Shown here: positions 13,701 to 24,967 of the stretch, in pieces
Layout: each line of letters starts with the position of its first letter
Position numbering within the stretch: the stretch's first letter is position 1
Assembly: GCA_947568835.1 (NCBI GenBank)
Contig: OX387602.1
Coordinates: 29,347,633-29,411,632 of the forward strand
Source: Protonemura montana
Taxonomy: Eukaryota; Arthropoda; Insecta; Plecoptera; Nemouridae
DNA length: 64,000 nucleotides
Direction: 5' to 3'
Notes under the pieces: generated by a model
Database searches by the model: none
What the model saw: only the letters and a program-made list of their open reading frames with translations
Told to the model about the DNA's origin: nothing
Position numbers and translations under genes: made by a program

Positions 13701-14277
13701 CAGCTTCCTGGCCGCCGTGCTCACCGGCGCCATCCGCTGCATCTTCACCATCGTCACGTGCGTGCTGTTGTACTATGTGCGTCGCCGCCAGTTGGCTCTC
13801 ATCTCGGGGTTCGGTTCGGGTCTGGCGGCCATCGCTCTCGGCACGGTCTTCTTCCTGAAGACTTTGGAGACGGCGTACTTGGAGCCTGAGCTGGAGAGTA
13901 CGCTGATCCTAACGTTCTTGATCGTCTACATCGCTCTCAACACGTGCGGCTTCTTCGTGCTGCCGGGAATTTGCATCGCCGAATTGCTGCCTGCTAAAGT
14001 ACGCGGCCTCGCAGGGGGCTACGTCTTCACCGCGTTCAACATTTGTATGTTCCTGGCGGCCAAGTGCTTCCCTTACGTCAACGCTTGTCTCGGGGCGCAC
14101 GGAGTATTCTGGATGTTCGGCATCTCCTCGCTGTTGGGCAGCTGCTTTGTGTTCCTGTTCCTGCCCGAGACGCGGGGACGGACGCTGAACGAGATCGAGG
14201 ACTACTTCAAGCAGCCGAACGTCATGTGGGTGACGAGGGAGCGCGACGTGAAGGAAAAGGGGGGCGTTTTAGCGTGA
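10782..14277 (+). CDS. Tret1: Facilitated trehalose/sugar transporter, Tret1-like (MFS)
   Basis: Five exons with matching phases: 10782-10907, 11422-11557, 12500-12708, 13043-13312, 13465-14277, about 517 aa, normal for the family. The N-terminus is cytosolic and Ala/Glu-rich; the first membrane segment begins at MAGAIFLLTCGSG. Sugar-porter signatures are present: DRWGRR after TM2, PESPVWL between TM6 and the central loop, and PETRGRTLNEIEDYF after TM12. Family knowledge: plasma-membrane facilitative transport of trehalose or hexoses, with large insect expansions, so exact substrate and orthology are uncertain. The ATG at 10782 was chosen because it opens the exon that joins in phase to the TM1 exon. 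A 5S-type SINE ends 33 bp before exon 3. Confidence 0.9.
11900..11975 (-). mobile_element. Old, diverged 5S-derived SINE head
   Basis: On the minus strand this reads as a degraded 5S-like block: the reverse complement of GGTCACCCATCCAATAC (11914-11930) and of a GTTGCTTAACG word (about 11948-11958). It lies in intron 2 of the transporter, next to a younger SINE. Boundaries are approximate. Confidence 0.5.
12045..12466 (-). mobile_element. 5S-rRNA-headed SINE (SINE3-like), near full length
   Basis: Minus-strand copy of the family best seen at 51069-51520. The head (12466 down to about 12370) matches 5S rRNA around the A box and the C box (reverse complement of TCACCCATCCAATACC). The body contains a GTACCGTCC word and the tail ends in a TAAACACCACAAA-type 3' end at 12045. 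It sits in intron 2, 33 bp before the acceptor of exon 3. Confidence 0.8.
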
Positions 14278-14820
14278 CAACTCTGACGTCAGACTGCGAG
14301 GTCTGAGATTCGCGAACAGTATTAGCGTTTGGTGTGGCATGCTCACGCCAAGGGCGCTTTTTCAGGGCGTGTATTTTGTTTTTGGGATGCATGACAGCAC
14401 TCCCAATCAGTCAGGGAGGCTTGTCCTGAAACTCTGTGTAAGTTAAGGTTTGAAAAACTGCTGATCGTAAACTTCCAACGTCCGCGAACATCGTTGGCTA
14501 ATGAAAAAAATATTTATGATTTCAAACTCTTATTGAGGCCTAAAAATTGTACCAAGTCTTAAGAGTACAATTGGCTAATTTGTTGAGAGAATGCTGCAAT
14601 AAACCGAAAATTATGCCGTTTGTTAGTGTTTTCTATCACATTTTTTTAATTTCAGTCGTAGTCACGTTTTGGTCCTGTTTTTTCACAAAAATGTCAAGGG
14701 TATTTTATCGTAAAAGGACGCGAATAACCTCTCAAAAATAACAGCGACGGAAACGGAAATACTGGGGACGAAAATAACCGGGGAAAGAGGGTTGTAGATT
14801 ACCTTTGCTTGATTGGTGAA
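14278..14820. other. 3' flank of the transporter
   Basis: Non-coding. A likely polyadenylation signal AATAAA lies at 14598-14603. A palindromic CTGACGTCAG lies just after the stop codon. No gene seen. Confidence 0.5.
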
Positions 14821-15082
14821 TTTGTTGCGTTTAACCATGGTTCAAAGATGCTCTGTTTTGACAACTGGCCCTGTGGCACTGGCTACGTGGCATCGGTAAA
14901 TTAACTAAAAATTATGAGGATGATGATGAACCTAATCTAGTCTTGAAGGTAGGAGGGGAAACCCGGTGCCGGCATGCAGTCTACTCCTGTCAAAGAGCAC
15001 CAATGGGAGCACAGGTTCAACGTCCATTCCAAAGGACAGTACAACGCGAACAACAGGATTCCTCTAAAAATCCATGCTGTTG
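14821..15082 (-). mobile_element. 5'-truncated 5S-type SINE (body and tail only)
   Basis: Reverse-complement copy of the SINE body and tail (GGGGAAACCCGGTGCCGGCA block, GTACAACGCGAACA block, GTTTAAC tail). The 5S head is missing, as expected for incomplete reverse transcription. Confidence 0.7.
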
Positions 15083-15360
15083 TGGTAAGGATTACTATGG
15101 AAAAAAATTCAGACAATAAAAATTAATTAAAAAACGCAAAAAAATAGATTAATTTTGACAAATACTATATTTAGCACGAGTAACATATCTCTGGGAAAGG
15201 TACAAACAGCCTACATTTTAAATAAATAGAAAAAAAATCACATTATAACCAAATGTGTATTCATCAAAAATATATATATATAACATAAAAATAACTTCAT
15301 TTTTCTAGAAGATATGCACACATAGGTAGATTTTGAGACAAATAGACCCCTCCTCCCCTA

Positions 15361-16258
15361 ATATCATAGCATAGGTAATATCTCGAGTAATGCCTGGACT
15401 GTTTTGGGTACACCAGCCTACGTTTAGACTTGTAATTCTGATTGTTATAAGTATGCAGAACCTTGTTCAATTTGCCAATTTCCCACCAAGTCTAGTTTAC
15501 TTTACTTTCCAACTAAAGTCTGATTTTAAACTGTGCTAGTGCGACGCCGCAAGAATCCATTCCACTGGTGAGTTATTTTTATAATATGATATAGCTATAC
15601 TTGTAAAATCTCAGTTCTAGATTCAGTGATTATCAGAAACTACCTTTAAACATCTTTTCATTTATTTACTGAAGTGTCATTTACAGAACTTATCACATGT
15701 TCCAATTTTTCATCAACTATGTTTCTAAATAAAATCCATTTATAAATTCAACGTAACGTTTGTAGTTCAGTTTAAAAATCGGAATAGGGCACCGAAGTAG
15801 CAGCGCGCGAAGCAGTTTCGTGGGGCGAGACCACTGGCGAGACTGGACCAGTGGACTGGACTGGCTTATGGCGGAATACACAGGGGTCAACTTTACACAG
15901 TTGTATCTACCTTAAAACATGTCTGAGAATCAAACAAAGACCACCACACGCTTCATCAATCTTATTTTAGTGTTTTGCGCCAGAGTTTTTGAACCTAGGA
16001 CCTAAATGATTAAAAATAAATCGCTTTTCGTCGGGGAACTACATTTTTGACGTTGCCGATTGTGCGGAGGGAGAAGATGTGTCAAACTGGCATACATACG
16101 CCAGTCTGACAAGTGTGAAACATCTCCTGTAACAACCCAGAATTATGGCTATTTTACTTTCAACTATTTTTGAATTCTTCAAAGAGGAACCTAACTTAGT
16201 TGACAGTGGCAGAAATTCTACCACCAGAAATCACGTAGATAGCTGCGATCTGTGCGTT
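15361..16258 (+). repeat. Left arm of the large inverted repeat
   Basis: Reverse complement of 20967-21966, with scattered substitutions. Ends at the TGTGCGTT word in exon 1 of the nuclease gene. Lacks the roughly 107-bp insertion found in the right arm. Confidence 0.85.
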
Positions 16259-17925
16259 AAAGGTGTAATGCACACCATAACTGGTGTAGTGCAAGCCAGC
16301 ATGACGAAGAAGAGCTACAACGTACAAGTAAGTTGGGTTAAGTTTGAATTTAGTCTACTTTAAGCATTCCAAAGCTTTAATCCTGTTGCGCTACTTAACT
16401 GGGTTTAATATTTGCTTTCCAGATTAAAGTAGAGAATAACAGGGTAGTAACTGCCTTGTGCGAGTGCCCAAGAGGTCAATTGCAGTGCCACCACATGGCT
16501 GCTGTGTTACTGTGCTCCCTTGAGAAGTTCTCTAAAACAGATGTACCATGCACATGGAGTAAACCAAGGAAATCTGCCACAACTTCCACCACTACCACAG
16601 AATCTCTCTGGCCGCAAGCTGAGGGTCGCTTAGGATTCAGCCTCGGGGATTCAGCCAGATTTAGCCAACCGAGAGCCAACTGATGAAGATTTTGACTGGC
16701 TACGAGTGCAGTTCGAAGCACTTGATCCAACATTGGGAGTGGTCTGGTTATTGTCTCCTGAACCAATGCCAGGTTAGGTGTTAACTGTTAATACAATTTG
16801 ATATCTACTGAATTAGATTAGGTAATATACAATTTTATAATATTGGTACTTAGATGTCAATCCCCACACGATGGAGTCCCTGCTGTCAGCGTTTGGCCCC
16901 AACAACTCCCAAGAAGAATTTATCCAATCCCTGAAGATCAACTGGGTTGATATTGTTAATTTGGCATCTGCCACAATTGGCCAGCGAAGCAATCCGTTGT
17001 GGTCTCTTCATCGGCTACAAAGACTGACATGCAGCAATTTTGGGAAGGTTTTAAGTGCTGTATAAAAAGGAACAAGTATGTTTAATGCTGACATATTTAT
17101 TATGTTTCTTTCAATGTGGCTATGAGTTTAATACAGGTTAGGAGAAACAGCCAATCACCTGTGTGACTTAAATAATTTACTCAGAGCTATAGATTGTTAC
17201 ATAGAGTTAGACTACAGCCAAACTATACATTAAACTAAAAAAACTTGTGCTGAAGTATAAATAAAGAAAATCTGTTTCAGTTACTGCCCATCATTGTTTA
17301 AAACCTTGTTAGGAGGTTATAGCCACAATTGTGCTGGAGCAGCCACCAATTGGGGCAACTTCCATGAGGACCAGGCATTGGTGATGTATGCTGGTGGCAG
17401 CCAGGTGGAAGTTACTCCTACTGGGATCTGGATTTCCGAAGATGGAATGCTTGGTGGGTCACCAGACGGACTCGTTGGTGAGGCTCGCGTTTTTGTATTG
17501 GCTAAGCGGTTTTTGATGGAAAAGCTATCCTAGTGTTATCCCAGTAATAAGTGTTCTTAGCTGTGTCGCAACTTACACCTTCCCTTCAAATTTCAACAGG
17601 TGACGATGGCCTGGCGGAAGCCAAATGCCCCTACAGCCATCGAGATAGCACAATCGAAGAGGCTATAGCCAACGACAAGAAATTTTACTTGGCCAAAACC
17701 GATTCTGGATATGCACTGAAGAGGGATCATGTGTATTTCGACCAAATTCAGGGCCAACTCTTCGTGACTAAAAGAGCTTGGTGTGATATGGTTGTTTGGA
17801 CCACCAAGGAAACGGTTATCACCGAACACATTTTTGTTTCAGATGAATGGAGGGGAACAAATGTGCCAAAGCTAAGGGAGTTTTTTATATCCTATATACT
17901 GCCAAAGATCCTGCATTCAGCCTAG
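16145..17925 (+). pseudogene. SWIM / YqaJ-type nuclease of the transposon (broken)
   Basis: Exons: 16145-16327, 16423-16772, 16854-17075, 17281-17477, 17600-17925. Exon 2 carries a SWIM zinc motif, CECPRGQLQCHH (CxC...CxH). Exons 4-5 carry the YqaJ-like exonuclease core: GGSPDGLV (metal-binding Asp), LAEAKCP (ExK) and YFDQIQGQL. Such nucleases are co-encoded by some eukaryotic DNA transposons; the role in transposition is not settled. Breaks: the frame changes inside exon 2 (a stop at 16681-16683 precedes the next conserved frame), and another indel near 17055-17062 puts a stop after LSAV. The gene ends 8 bp from the stop of the convergent transposase. Confidence 0.8.
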
Positions 17926-17933
17926 TTGATCGT

Positions 17934-20339
17934 TCATGAGCGTAGGTTGTTGAAGATAGGTTGTTGGAAAAGGGTAAGTGCAGCGCATACTTGGAAAATT
18001 GTCGATGCGCTGGAACGATTCCAGTGTGAAATGCAATCGAGGATGCGATACATTTTGACACGTTGAATTGCCCGTTCAACATGGATTCTGGCTCGTGCAA
18101 TACTTAATGTCTGTTGCACTTCCCCCGGGGTGAACTGAGATCTTCGTAAAAATGGGGGAATGTTGAGGGTGACGCCCGGTGGTATAATGTCAAACAGGAC
18201 AAAACTCTTGTCTGCCATTACCATGTCGCCAGGAACCATATGGTTCAAGACTTGGCAATGCTTGACAAGGGCTTTATCCGACGTACTTCCCGGGTAGAGA
18301 GAACTACAATATGTTACAAATCCATTCGGTGCCACACCAATAACGCTTTAAAGGTGTTGCGGGACTTGTAGTTACTATATGTAATATTTTGATGAGCCAT
18401 GTTCTTTGGCTTCTCTATTAGAACCTCAGTGGCATCCAAAATTATTCGACAAGAATTAAATTTCTTAAATTCTTCGGGCAGACTAGGAATGTTTTTTTGC
18501 CGCGAAGGAACTTTCTTCATCATTTTCTTCACCAGCAACAAATAAAGAGCATCTAGTATAGTTAAAAAGATGTTGCATATTGTTCGTTCCGACTTTCGAG
18601 AGAAACGTTCGTCGCTGTCCATTCTGCCCCTTTAATTTTAAAACGTCCCAAAAATGCCGCCATTGTTTGGAAATGTTTTGCACTGGGGAATCCTGCAATG
18701 AAGGAAACAGAAAATGAAAGCTTGTTTATATCGCTGTATTTACTAGGTATATAAAATGAACACGGAAGACTTTGTCATAATGTATAAAAGTAACTAGACG
18801 GTTGTAGCAGTTGTAGACTTGACACGTGTACACATGACCAGTTCTGTTCGGGAGAGAGGTTGGTGGGATGAAATTTAAGCAACACTGCGCTGAGTCAGGT
18901 ATTGGATGGGCGACCATCATACACATGACCAGTTCTGTTCGGGAGAGAGGTTGGAGGGATGAAATTTAAGCAACACTGCGCTGAGTCAGGTATTGGATGG
19001 GCGACCATCATACACATGACCAGTTCTGTTCGGGAGAGAGGTTGGTGGGATGAAATTTAAGCAACACTGCGCTGAGTCAGGTATTGGATGGGTGACCATC
19101 ATACACATGACCAGTTCTGTTCGAGAGAGAGGTTGGAGGGATGAAAGTTAGTACAGCAACTTTGCTCGCCATGCTTATCAACCTCTCGACGGATTTGTGG
19201 AGGAATCCTGCTGTTCGAGTTGTACCGTCCTTCGGAAGGGACGTTAAGCCGGTGGTCCCCTTGGTGCTTTTCGACAGCCGTAGGCTACGTGCCGGTACCG
19301 GGTTTCCTTTCCTCCTTTCTAGGCTAGGTTAGGTTAGGCTAGATTTATCAACTTCTACTTATTCACCGACGCCATTAGACCAGTGCCACATGGCCAGATG
19401 TCAAAACAGTCCGTCGTTAAACACCACAAATTTAATTTTTAATAAATCACTGGTTATTATCAAATCAATGAACTATGTTTGTATTAATTGCATTATAGCA
19501 TAATCACTGATTGTAAAAAAACTCCTGTTAAAATAAAAAATAAATAATTGAAATTAATTAAATTTTTTTTTTTTTTACTAGGTAGTAGTTCCTACAATTA
19601 ACTTTGAGCGGAGTATGAGCCCTGTCCTGCAGAAGAGAGTTGATTTCAGTCTTGTATTCTTTAAAATGCTTGTCGTTCGTGATGAATGATTAAGGGTTTC
19701 AACAACCAGGAAGAAAACTGTGCGTTAAAAGCTAAGTAAAAAATAACTTCAAAGTGATCAATTACACCTGCCTGTGTACATCCTGATTGCTTCATCGGTT
19801 TTATCCAAGAGTGAAAACGATATCTGACCTTGCGAACCATCTAGGTCCACGACTCGTTTCTCGAGATGAGCATACTTCTTTGAAAGTTCAGAATATTTTT
19901 TTTGTAAAATGTCGTAGCGAACATCCGACGTTTCACGTTTTCTCTTTGCTTTTTCAGGCGATTCTAGTCTGTCAAATGTCGTCAAATTCCATGAGAAGCG
20001 GGACAGGGCCAGCTGGCTTTCCATACGGAAAATGCCAGCTGCATATCCGTGTACTAGAGACCAACGTAAATTGTTCTCGTCTAAATGAGAAGATGAGAAA
20101 ATATTAGACACCTCACATATTTTGTTTTCAACAAAATGCAGGTTAGGTTCACCTAGTCAAGTTTCCACCTCCCTCGCGCTATAAACAACGCGCCGAAATT
20201 AGCTGCTGAAGAATCAAACTATTTACCTGATAAGCTGAATCCATTTCTTCGATAGTTTCTCATTTTGGGGAAATCGGTAAAAACTATAAGACGAGTTCTT
20301 GCTTGAATTCGTGCAGTCGGGCACGCAACAGAACCCCAT
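17934..20339 (-). pseudogene. THAP-domain DDE transposase (DDE_Tnp_4 type, broken)
   Basis: Exons on the minus strand: 20339-20227, 20080-19768, 18692-17934. The N-terminus is a C2CH THAP finger: MGFCCVPDC, a conserved W, then RICSWHF across the first phase-2 splice. A coiled coil follows (ILQKKYSELSKKYAHLEKR). The catalytic domain has IILDATEV (first Asp), MADKSF (second Asp; the common G is S) and ARIHVERAI (Glu). Damage: a frame change after the THAP domain, another near the start of exon 3, and a one-base shift near 18347 between the first Asp region and APNGFVTYCS. It would bind transposon ends and cut DNA if intact. A SINE array sits in intron 2. Confidence 0.85.
18830..19430 (+). mobile_element. 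5S-type SINE with internal 91-bp tandem amplification
   Basis: A unit starting ACACATGACCAGTTCTG recurs at 18830, 18921, 19012 and 19103, exactly 91 bp apart. Each of the first three units includes the 5S-derived AAGCAACACTGCGCTGAGTC block. The last unit runs on into the ordinary SINE body and the tail ending in ACACCACAAA at 19430. Nested in intron 2 of the transposase. Confidence 0.85.
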
Positions 20340-20768
20340 CTTGGATTTACTGTCACTGAGACTTGCGATGGCGGTAGCCAGCGGTAGCGGTCTTTGGCGG
20401 TAGCAGAGTGGATCCGAATCAAAGATCCGAATGTTTCCGATTAGCTTCCGACCTCCGCGAGCCCAGAATTCAAAGATTATGGCATGTAATTGCATGCAAG
20501 CAGTCGTGCCGCTGTAGTTCAACTGTGAAGATCAACGAATTCACACTATAAACACAAATCTAAATAAAATCGAGTGGTGCCAAGTCTAACAGCTCTTAAC
20601 TCAAGACAGGAATCCAAAACTACTATCAAAACCGACTTGCGGCCGATATTTACAGTGAAGCGATTTTACTTGCTTAGCGGTAAGTGGAAGTAGGGTTAGG
20701 GTTTTTGACCTACTTAATGGGGTACCCCTGTCTTATTCTTTTCCCGACTGATTTTATCCACCTACAAA

Positions 20769-20856
20769 CCGAACGGTTTGGCTTGTTGGAAACACCGGTT
20801 ATCCTTAGATCACAGAAGTTAAGCAACACTGCGCTGAGTCAGGTATTAGATGGGTG
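20769..20856 (+). mobile_element. Isolated 5S-derived SINE head
   Basis: Starts CCGAACGGTTTGGC and contains GAAGTTAAGCAACACTGCGC, then GTATTAGATGGGTG. It is cut off exactly where a CAGGGGCGCCGACTCGG sequence begins at 20857, which looks like the end of another DNA element. Confidence 0.75.
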
Positions 20857-20966
20857 CAGGGGCGCCGACTCGGTGGGTGCTGGGGTGCCAGAGCACCCCT
20901 CGAAAAAATCCGAGGGGACCCCTCGAATTTTTGGTTATATTTTTAACTTTTTAGATTTTTTCATTG
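20857..20966. mobile_element. Possible terminal piece of another DNA transposon
   Basis: CAGGGGCGCCGACTCGG resembles hAT-like termini, and a palindrome CGAGGGGACCCCTCG follows. No matching opposite terminus was found in the window. It abuts the right arm of the large inverted repeat. Confidence 0.35.
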
Positions 20967-21966
20967 AACGCACAGATCGCAGCTATCTACGTGATTGCTG
21001 GTGGTAGAATTTATGCCTCTGTCAACTAAGTTAGGTTCCTCTTTGAAGAATTCAAAAATAGTTAAAAGTAAAATAGCCATAATTCTGGGTTGTGACAGGA
21101 GATATTATACTCATATTTATTCTTCATCTTTATCAAGATGTTCCTTTGTTATCTTAACCTGTATCAATAGCTTGATAGCTAAATAAATATATATTCATTC
21201 TTCATTCATTCATGTTTCACACTTGTCAGACTGGCGTATATATGCCAGTTTGACACATCTTCTCCCTCCGCACAATCGGCAACGTCAAAAATGTAGTTCC
21301 CCGACGAAAAGCGATTTATTTTTAATCATTTAGATCCTAGGTTCAAAAACTCTGGCGCAAAACACTAAAATAAGATTGATGAAGCGTGTGGTGGTCTTTT
21401 TTTGATTCTCAGACATGTTTTAAGGTAGATACAACTGTGTAAAGTTGACCCCTGTGTATTCCGCCATAAGCCAGTCCAGTCCACTGGTCCAGTCTCGCCA
21501 GTGGTCTCGCCCCCCGAAACTGCTTCGCGTGCTGCTACTTCGGTGCCCTATTCCGATTTTTAAACTGAACTACAAACGTTACGTTGAATTTATAAATGGA
21601 TTTTATTTAGAAACATAGTTGATGAAAAATTGGAACACGTGATAAGTTCTGTAAATGACACTTCAGTAAATAAATGAAAAGATGTTTAAAGGTAGTTTCT
21701 GATAATCACTGAATTTAGAACTGAGATTTTACAAGTATATATCATATTATAAAAATAACTCACCAGTGGAATGGATTCTTGCGGCGTCGCACTAGCACAG
21801 TTTAAAATCAGACTTTAGTTGGAAAGCAAAGTAAACTAGACTTGGTGGGAAATTGGCAAATTGAACAAGGTTCTGCGTACTTATAACAATCAGAATTACA
21901 AGTCTAAACGTAGGCTGGTGTACCCAAAACAGTCCAGGCATTACTCTAGATATTACCTATGATTAT
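20967..21966 (-). repeat. Right arm of the large inverted repeat
   Basis: Inverted counterpart of 15361-16258, including the nuclease promoter region and first ATG (minus strand, near 21081). It carries an extra insertion at about 21104-21210 ending in ATTC-type repeats, which looks like a short 3' end of a non-LTR retroelement. Confidence 0.85.
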
Positions 21967-22562
21967 ATACCTATATAAAAAAAATCAATTACTTACAAAA
22001 CAAACAAAATTAACTTATACTGAAAGCTATTTCTGGGGTTATGTCATTCTGTGACAACTAGACCCATCATAGACTTTCAGATTTACATTTAAAATTATTA
22101 TACTTCTCGTGCATATATTCATCATATAAGAAAAATTATAAACAGAAAATCAAGTCAAAGTAAATGAAACGTTACTTGCAAACATTTAAAAAAATACCTA
22201 CATGTGTGTTTTTAACCTAAAAACACTAGTGGCTAGTATTTTTGGCCTTAAAAGTTTCTAGAAGCTAGGGTCCAAATTTTTTTAGAGTATATTGGTATCT
22301 CTTAATTGCAATTGTTCTTTATTTCTTATTATATCAGGAACGTCAGATAGGTTTACAAAAACTGTTCCTATTGAACAGTTCTCGTAAGAATCTGTAAAAT
22401 GGTAGTTTTTTAGAAGTGCCCGTGAGGCGTGGTAAAAATAGGCAATTCCAAAAATCCAAATAGTGGTGGGAAAACTTGAGCTTCAATCATTTCGTATATT
22501 TTAGAGCTCCTCCTGGTTGGGCAATATTAAAAAAATTGCCTACGGCTACAAATGTGGTCACT
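21967..22562. other. Upstream flank of the p53 locus
   Basis: AT-rich, no coding exon recognised. The repeated p53 module begins near 22563 with a CCTTCCCGTATGAATTTG block. Confidence 0.45.
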
Positions 22563-22882
22563 AAACTATCCTTCCCGTATGAATTTGATGTTTGACCCAC
22601 CTTGGTATTTTCAAATTTAACATCCTTGCATACACCCACTGCCTGCTGTGTACTGGCAAGACTGGAATATGAAGGAGGGTATGAAAATAGTTTCTTTATC
22701 AGTGTCACTTGCATTGCATTTAACCTCAGGACCAAAGTTCTTGTTGTTAGTAGACTTTTAATGGCATGGATTAACGCATTGTGGATTGGCGGAGGAGGTA
22801 AGCTGGTCTTTTGACAGGAGTAGTCTATTTGCAAGAACGGGTGACGTATTCAATAATCATAATGGTTTAAACATTTTTGCAG

Positions 22883-23426
22883 TCAACCCAAAACGAGACT
22901 TTGCTAATGTTTTCCCACTTCAAGAGGATGAAGCACGATGACGATGATGAACAGCCAGATAGGAAGAACATTGGAGGAATGTCTCTTCCTACTTTCACAG
23001 AGAGCAATCAAGAGACACTGGAATTATTAAGGTAGGTACCTTAATTTGGAACTTTGCATAGGTTCTGAAATATTTTGTTTAAAATGATTCAGTCAAGTCC
23101 ATTGCATCAGTCCATTGAATTGCTGTACGTATGCATAGATCATGTCTTGAAATAGGAATGAGTGAGCAAAGTTTCAATATTTAACGTTGGCCTCGGAGCA
23201 CTGATTTCAACTGATTTAAGGTATTTAAAAACGATAAAAAAAGCTGAATCTGTTGGCCCAAAATCAGTGACCTACATGGATTGGTCAATGGGCAAGGCTA
23301 TCCTAGTATTAGTATTATCCTATATTTGCCCTGTTCCATGCAACCCAAGTAGCTAAACCGAGCCTACTTTTTGGTTGCAGCGAAGACTGTGATTATTACA
23401 CTCCCACCCAAAGCAGCCCGGAGCCG
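22883..23426 (+). CDS. p53 N-terminal module 1 (exons a and b)
   Basis: Exon a 22883-23031 and exon b 23381-23426. This is the most diverged copy: exon a is 149 nt (others 143 nt) and reads STQNETLLMF... to QETLELLR; exon b reads EDCDYYTPTQSSPEP. Splice sites are intact (gcag acceptors, gtaggt and gtaaga donors). Its upstream region has CATTTAAC where other copies have a TATA box. Exon a enters in phase 0 and exon b leaves in phase 0. It may be an alternative p53 start or an unused relic. Confidence 0.6.
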
Positions 23427-23686
23427 GTAAGAAACGATTTTATATATTCTATATATCCACTGATAGAAAACTCATCTAGATCTGTTTGTGTTTGTTTTTA
23501 TGAATTGTACATTGTCATTTTTATTTTGGATTTTATGATTACTCTGGTAATTACAAAATTACAAAAAAAAAAAAACTTGTTTGTGTATGTGTACGTATTG
23601 TTGTATTTGTAACTAGGGCTTTGCAAACGCAATTTGTGTTGCGTTGTAGATGAGCGTATCGATATTTGTGGCTGTTTAAGAATATA

Positions 23687-24102
23687 ACCGTTGAGTGTAG
23701 GTTATAGGTAGAGTTTCAACGTCAATGTTACAGTCTCTGTGTGAAAGATGGCCGCCAAACGACCACCTTACCGACAAAAATGCAGAGTACCGGAACATCA
23801 CGTTAAGTGGAGCCACTGTCGTATGAATTTTAATTTCGATATTTCTCGTAGGTTAACTCGCTTTTGAGACTTTTCATGCTTAAAAAATCTCCATCAATGT
23901 TTACCTAAACGATTGATGTACACGCAAAGATATTAAAAAGCGAGTAACCTACGAGAAATATCGAAATTAAATTTCATACGACAGTGGCTCCACTTAACGT
24001 GACATTCCGGTACTCTGCATTTTTGTTGGTATGGTAGTCATCTGTCACGCAGAGACTGTTACATTGACGTTGTTTCTCTACTTATAACCTACACTTAACG
24101 AT
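23687..24102. mobile_element. Palindromic MITE with long inverted repeats, copy 1
   Basis: Begins ACCGTTGAGTGTAGGTTAT and ends with its inverse (ATAACCTACACTTAACGAT). The arms are nearly perfect inverted repeats well over 100 bp long. It is flanked by ATA (23684-23686 and 24103-24105), a 3-bp target duplication; the empty site is visible in the other p53 modules (AAGAATATAACTGACC). Same family as 62296-62692. Confidence 0.85.
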
Positions 24103-24262
24103 ATAACTGACCAATCCTTCCCGTATGAATTTGATGTTTGACCCACCTTGGTATTTTCAAATTTAACATGCTTGCATACACCCACTGCCTGCTGTGTACT
24201 GGCAAGACTGGAATATGAAGGAGGGTATGAAAATAGTTTCTTTATCAGTGTCACTTGCATTG

Positions 24263-24270
24263 TATATAAA
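24263..24270 (+). promoter_or_regulatory. TATA box of p53 module 2
   Basis: TATATAAA, about 160 bp before exon a. The candidate downstream non-coding exon ends in a GC donor (GGAG|gcaagc) in this copy only. Confidence 0.4.
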
Positions 24271-24429
24271 CCTCAGGACCAAAGTTCTTGTTGTTAGTAG
24301 ACTTTTAATGGCATGGATTAACGCATTATGGATTGGCGGAGGAGGCAAGCTGGTCTTTTGACAGGAGTAGTCTATTTGCAAGAACGGGTGACGTATTCAA
24401 TAATCATAATCGTTTAAACATTTTTGCAG

Positions 24430-24967
24430 TCAACCCAAAACGAGACTAAGCTAAAGCTTGCTCCCAAGATGATTCACGATGACGATGATGAACAGCCAAA
24501 TTGGAAGAGAATTGGAGGAATGTCTCTTCCTACTTTCACAAAGAGCAATCAAGAGACAATTGACTCATCAAGGTAGGTACCTTAATTTGGAACTTTGCAT
24601 AGGTTCTGAAATATTTTGTTTAAAACGATTCAGTCAAGTCCATTGCATCAGTCAGTTGAATTGCTGTACGTATGCATAGATCATGTCTTAAAATAGGAAT
24701 GAGTGAGCAAAGTTACAATATTTAACGTTGGCCTCGGAGCACTGATTTCAACTGATTTAAGGTATTTAAAAACGATAAAAAAAGCTGAATCTGTTGGCCC
24801 AAAATCAGTGACCTACATGGATTGGTCAATGGGCAAGGCTATCCTAGTATTAGTATTATTCTATGTTTGCCCTGTTCCATGCAACCCAAGTAGCTAAACC
24901 GAGCCTACTTTTTGGTTGCAGCGAAGACTGTGATTATTACACTCCCGCCCAAAGCAGCCCGGAGCCG
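24430..24967 (+). CDS. p53 N-terminal module 2 (exons a and b)
   Basis: Exon a 24430-24572, exon b 24922-24967. Exon a differs from later copies: the LLMLAS segment reads KLKLAP, so the first in-frame ATG is the later one before IHDDDD, and the end reads QETIDSSR instead of QETMDLLR. Exon b is EDCDYYTPAQSSPEP. Phases 0 in and 0 out, splice sites intact. Confidence 0.6.

Larger units (their letters stand above)
15361..21966. mobile_element. Decayed ISL2EU-type DNA transposon with large inverted arms
   Basis: Two genes converge inside: a SWIM/YqaJ nuclease (+) and a THAP/DDE transposase (-). As I recall the family, this pair characterises ISL2EU elements of the PIF/Harbinger-related group. The left arm (15361-16258) and right arm (20967-21966) are long diverged reverse complements. 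Both include the 5' flank and the first ~114 bases of the nuclease coding sequence. Frameshifts in both genes show that the copy is dead. Exact termini and target-site duplications could not be fixed. Confidence 0.7.

Noticed and set aside
19758..20111. Open minus-strand frame beginning MSNIF as an independent protein
   Set aside because: Its first part is the wrong frame; RICSWHF of the THAP domain lies in the other frame, and only the later coiled-coil part belongs to the transposase.
20769..20856. Genuine 5S rRNA gene
   Set aside because: Only part of 5S is matched, with many changes, and other copies continue into a SINE body; it is a SINE head.
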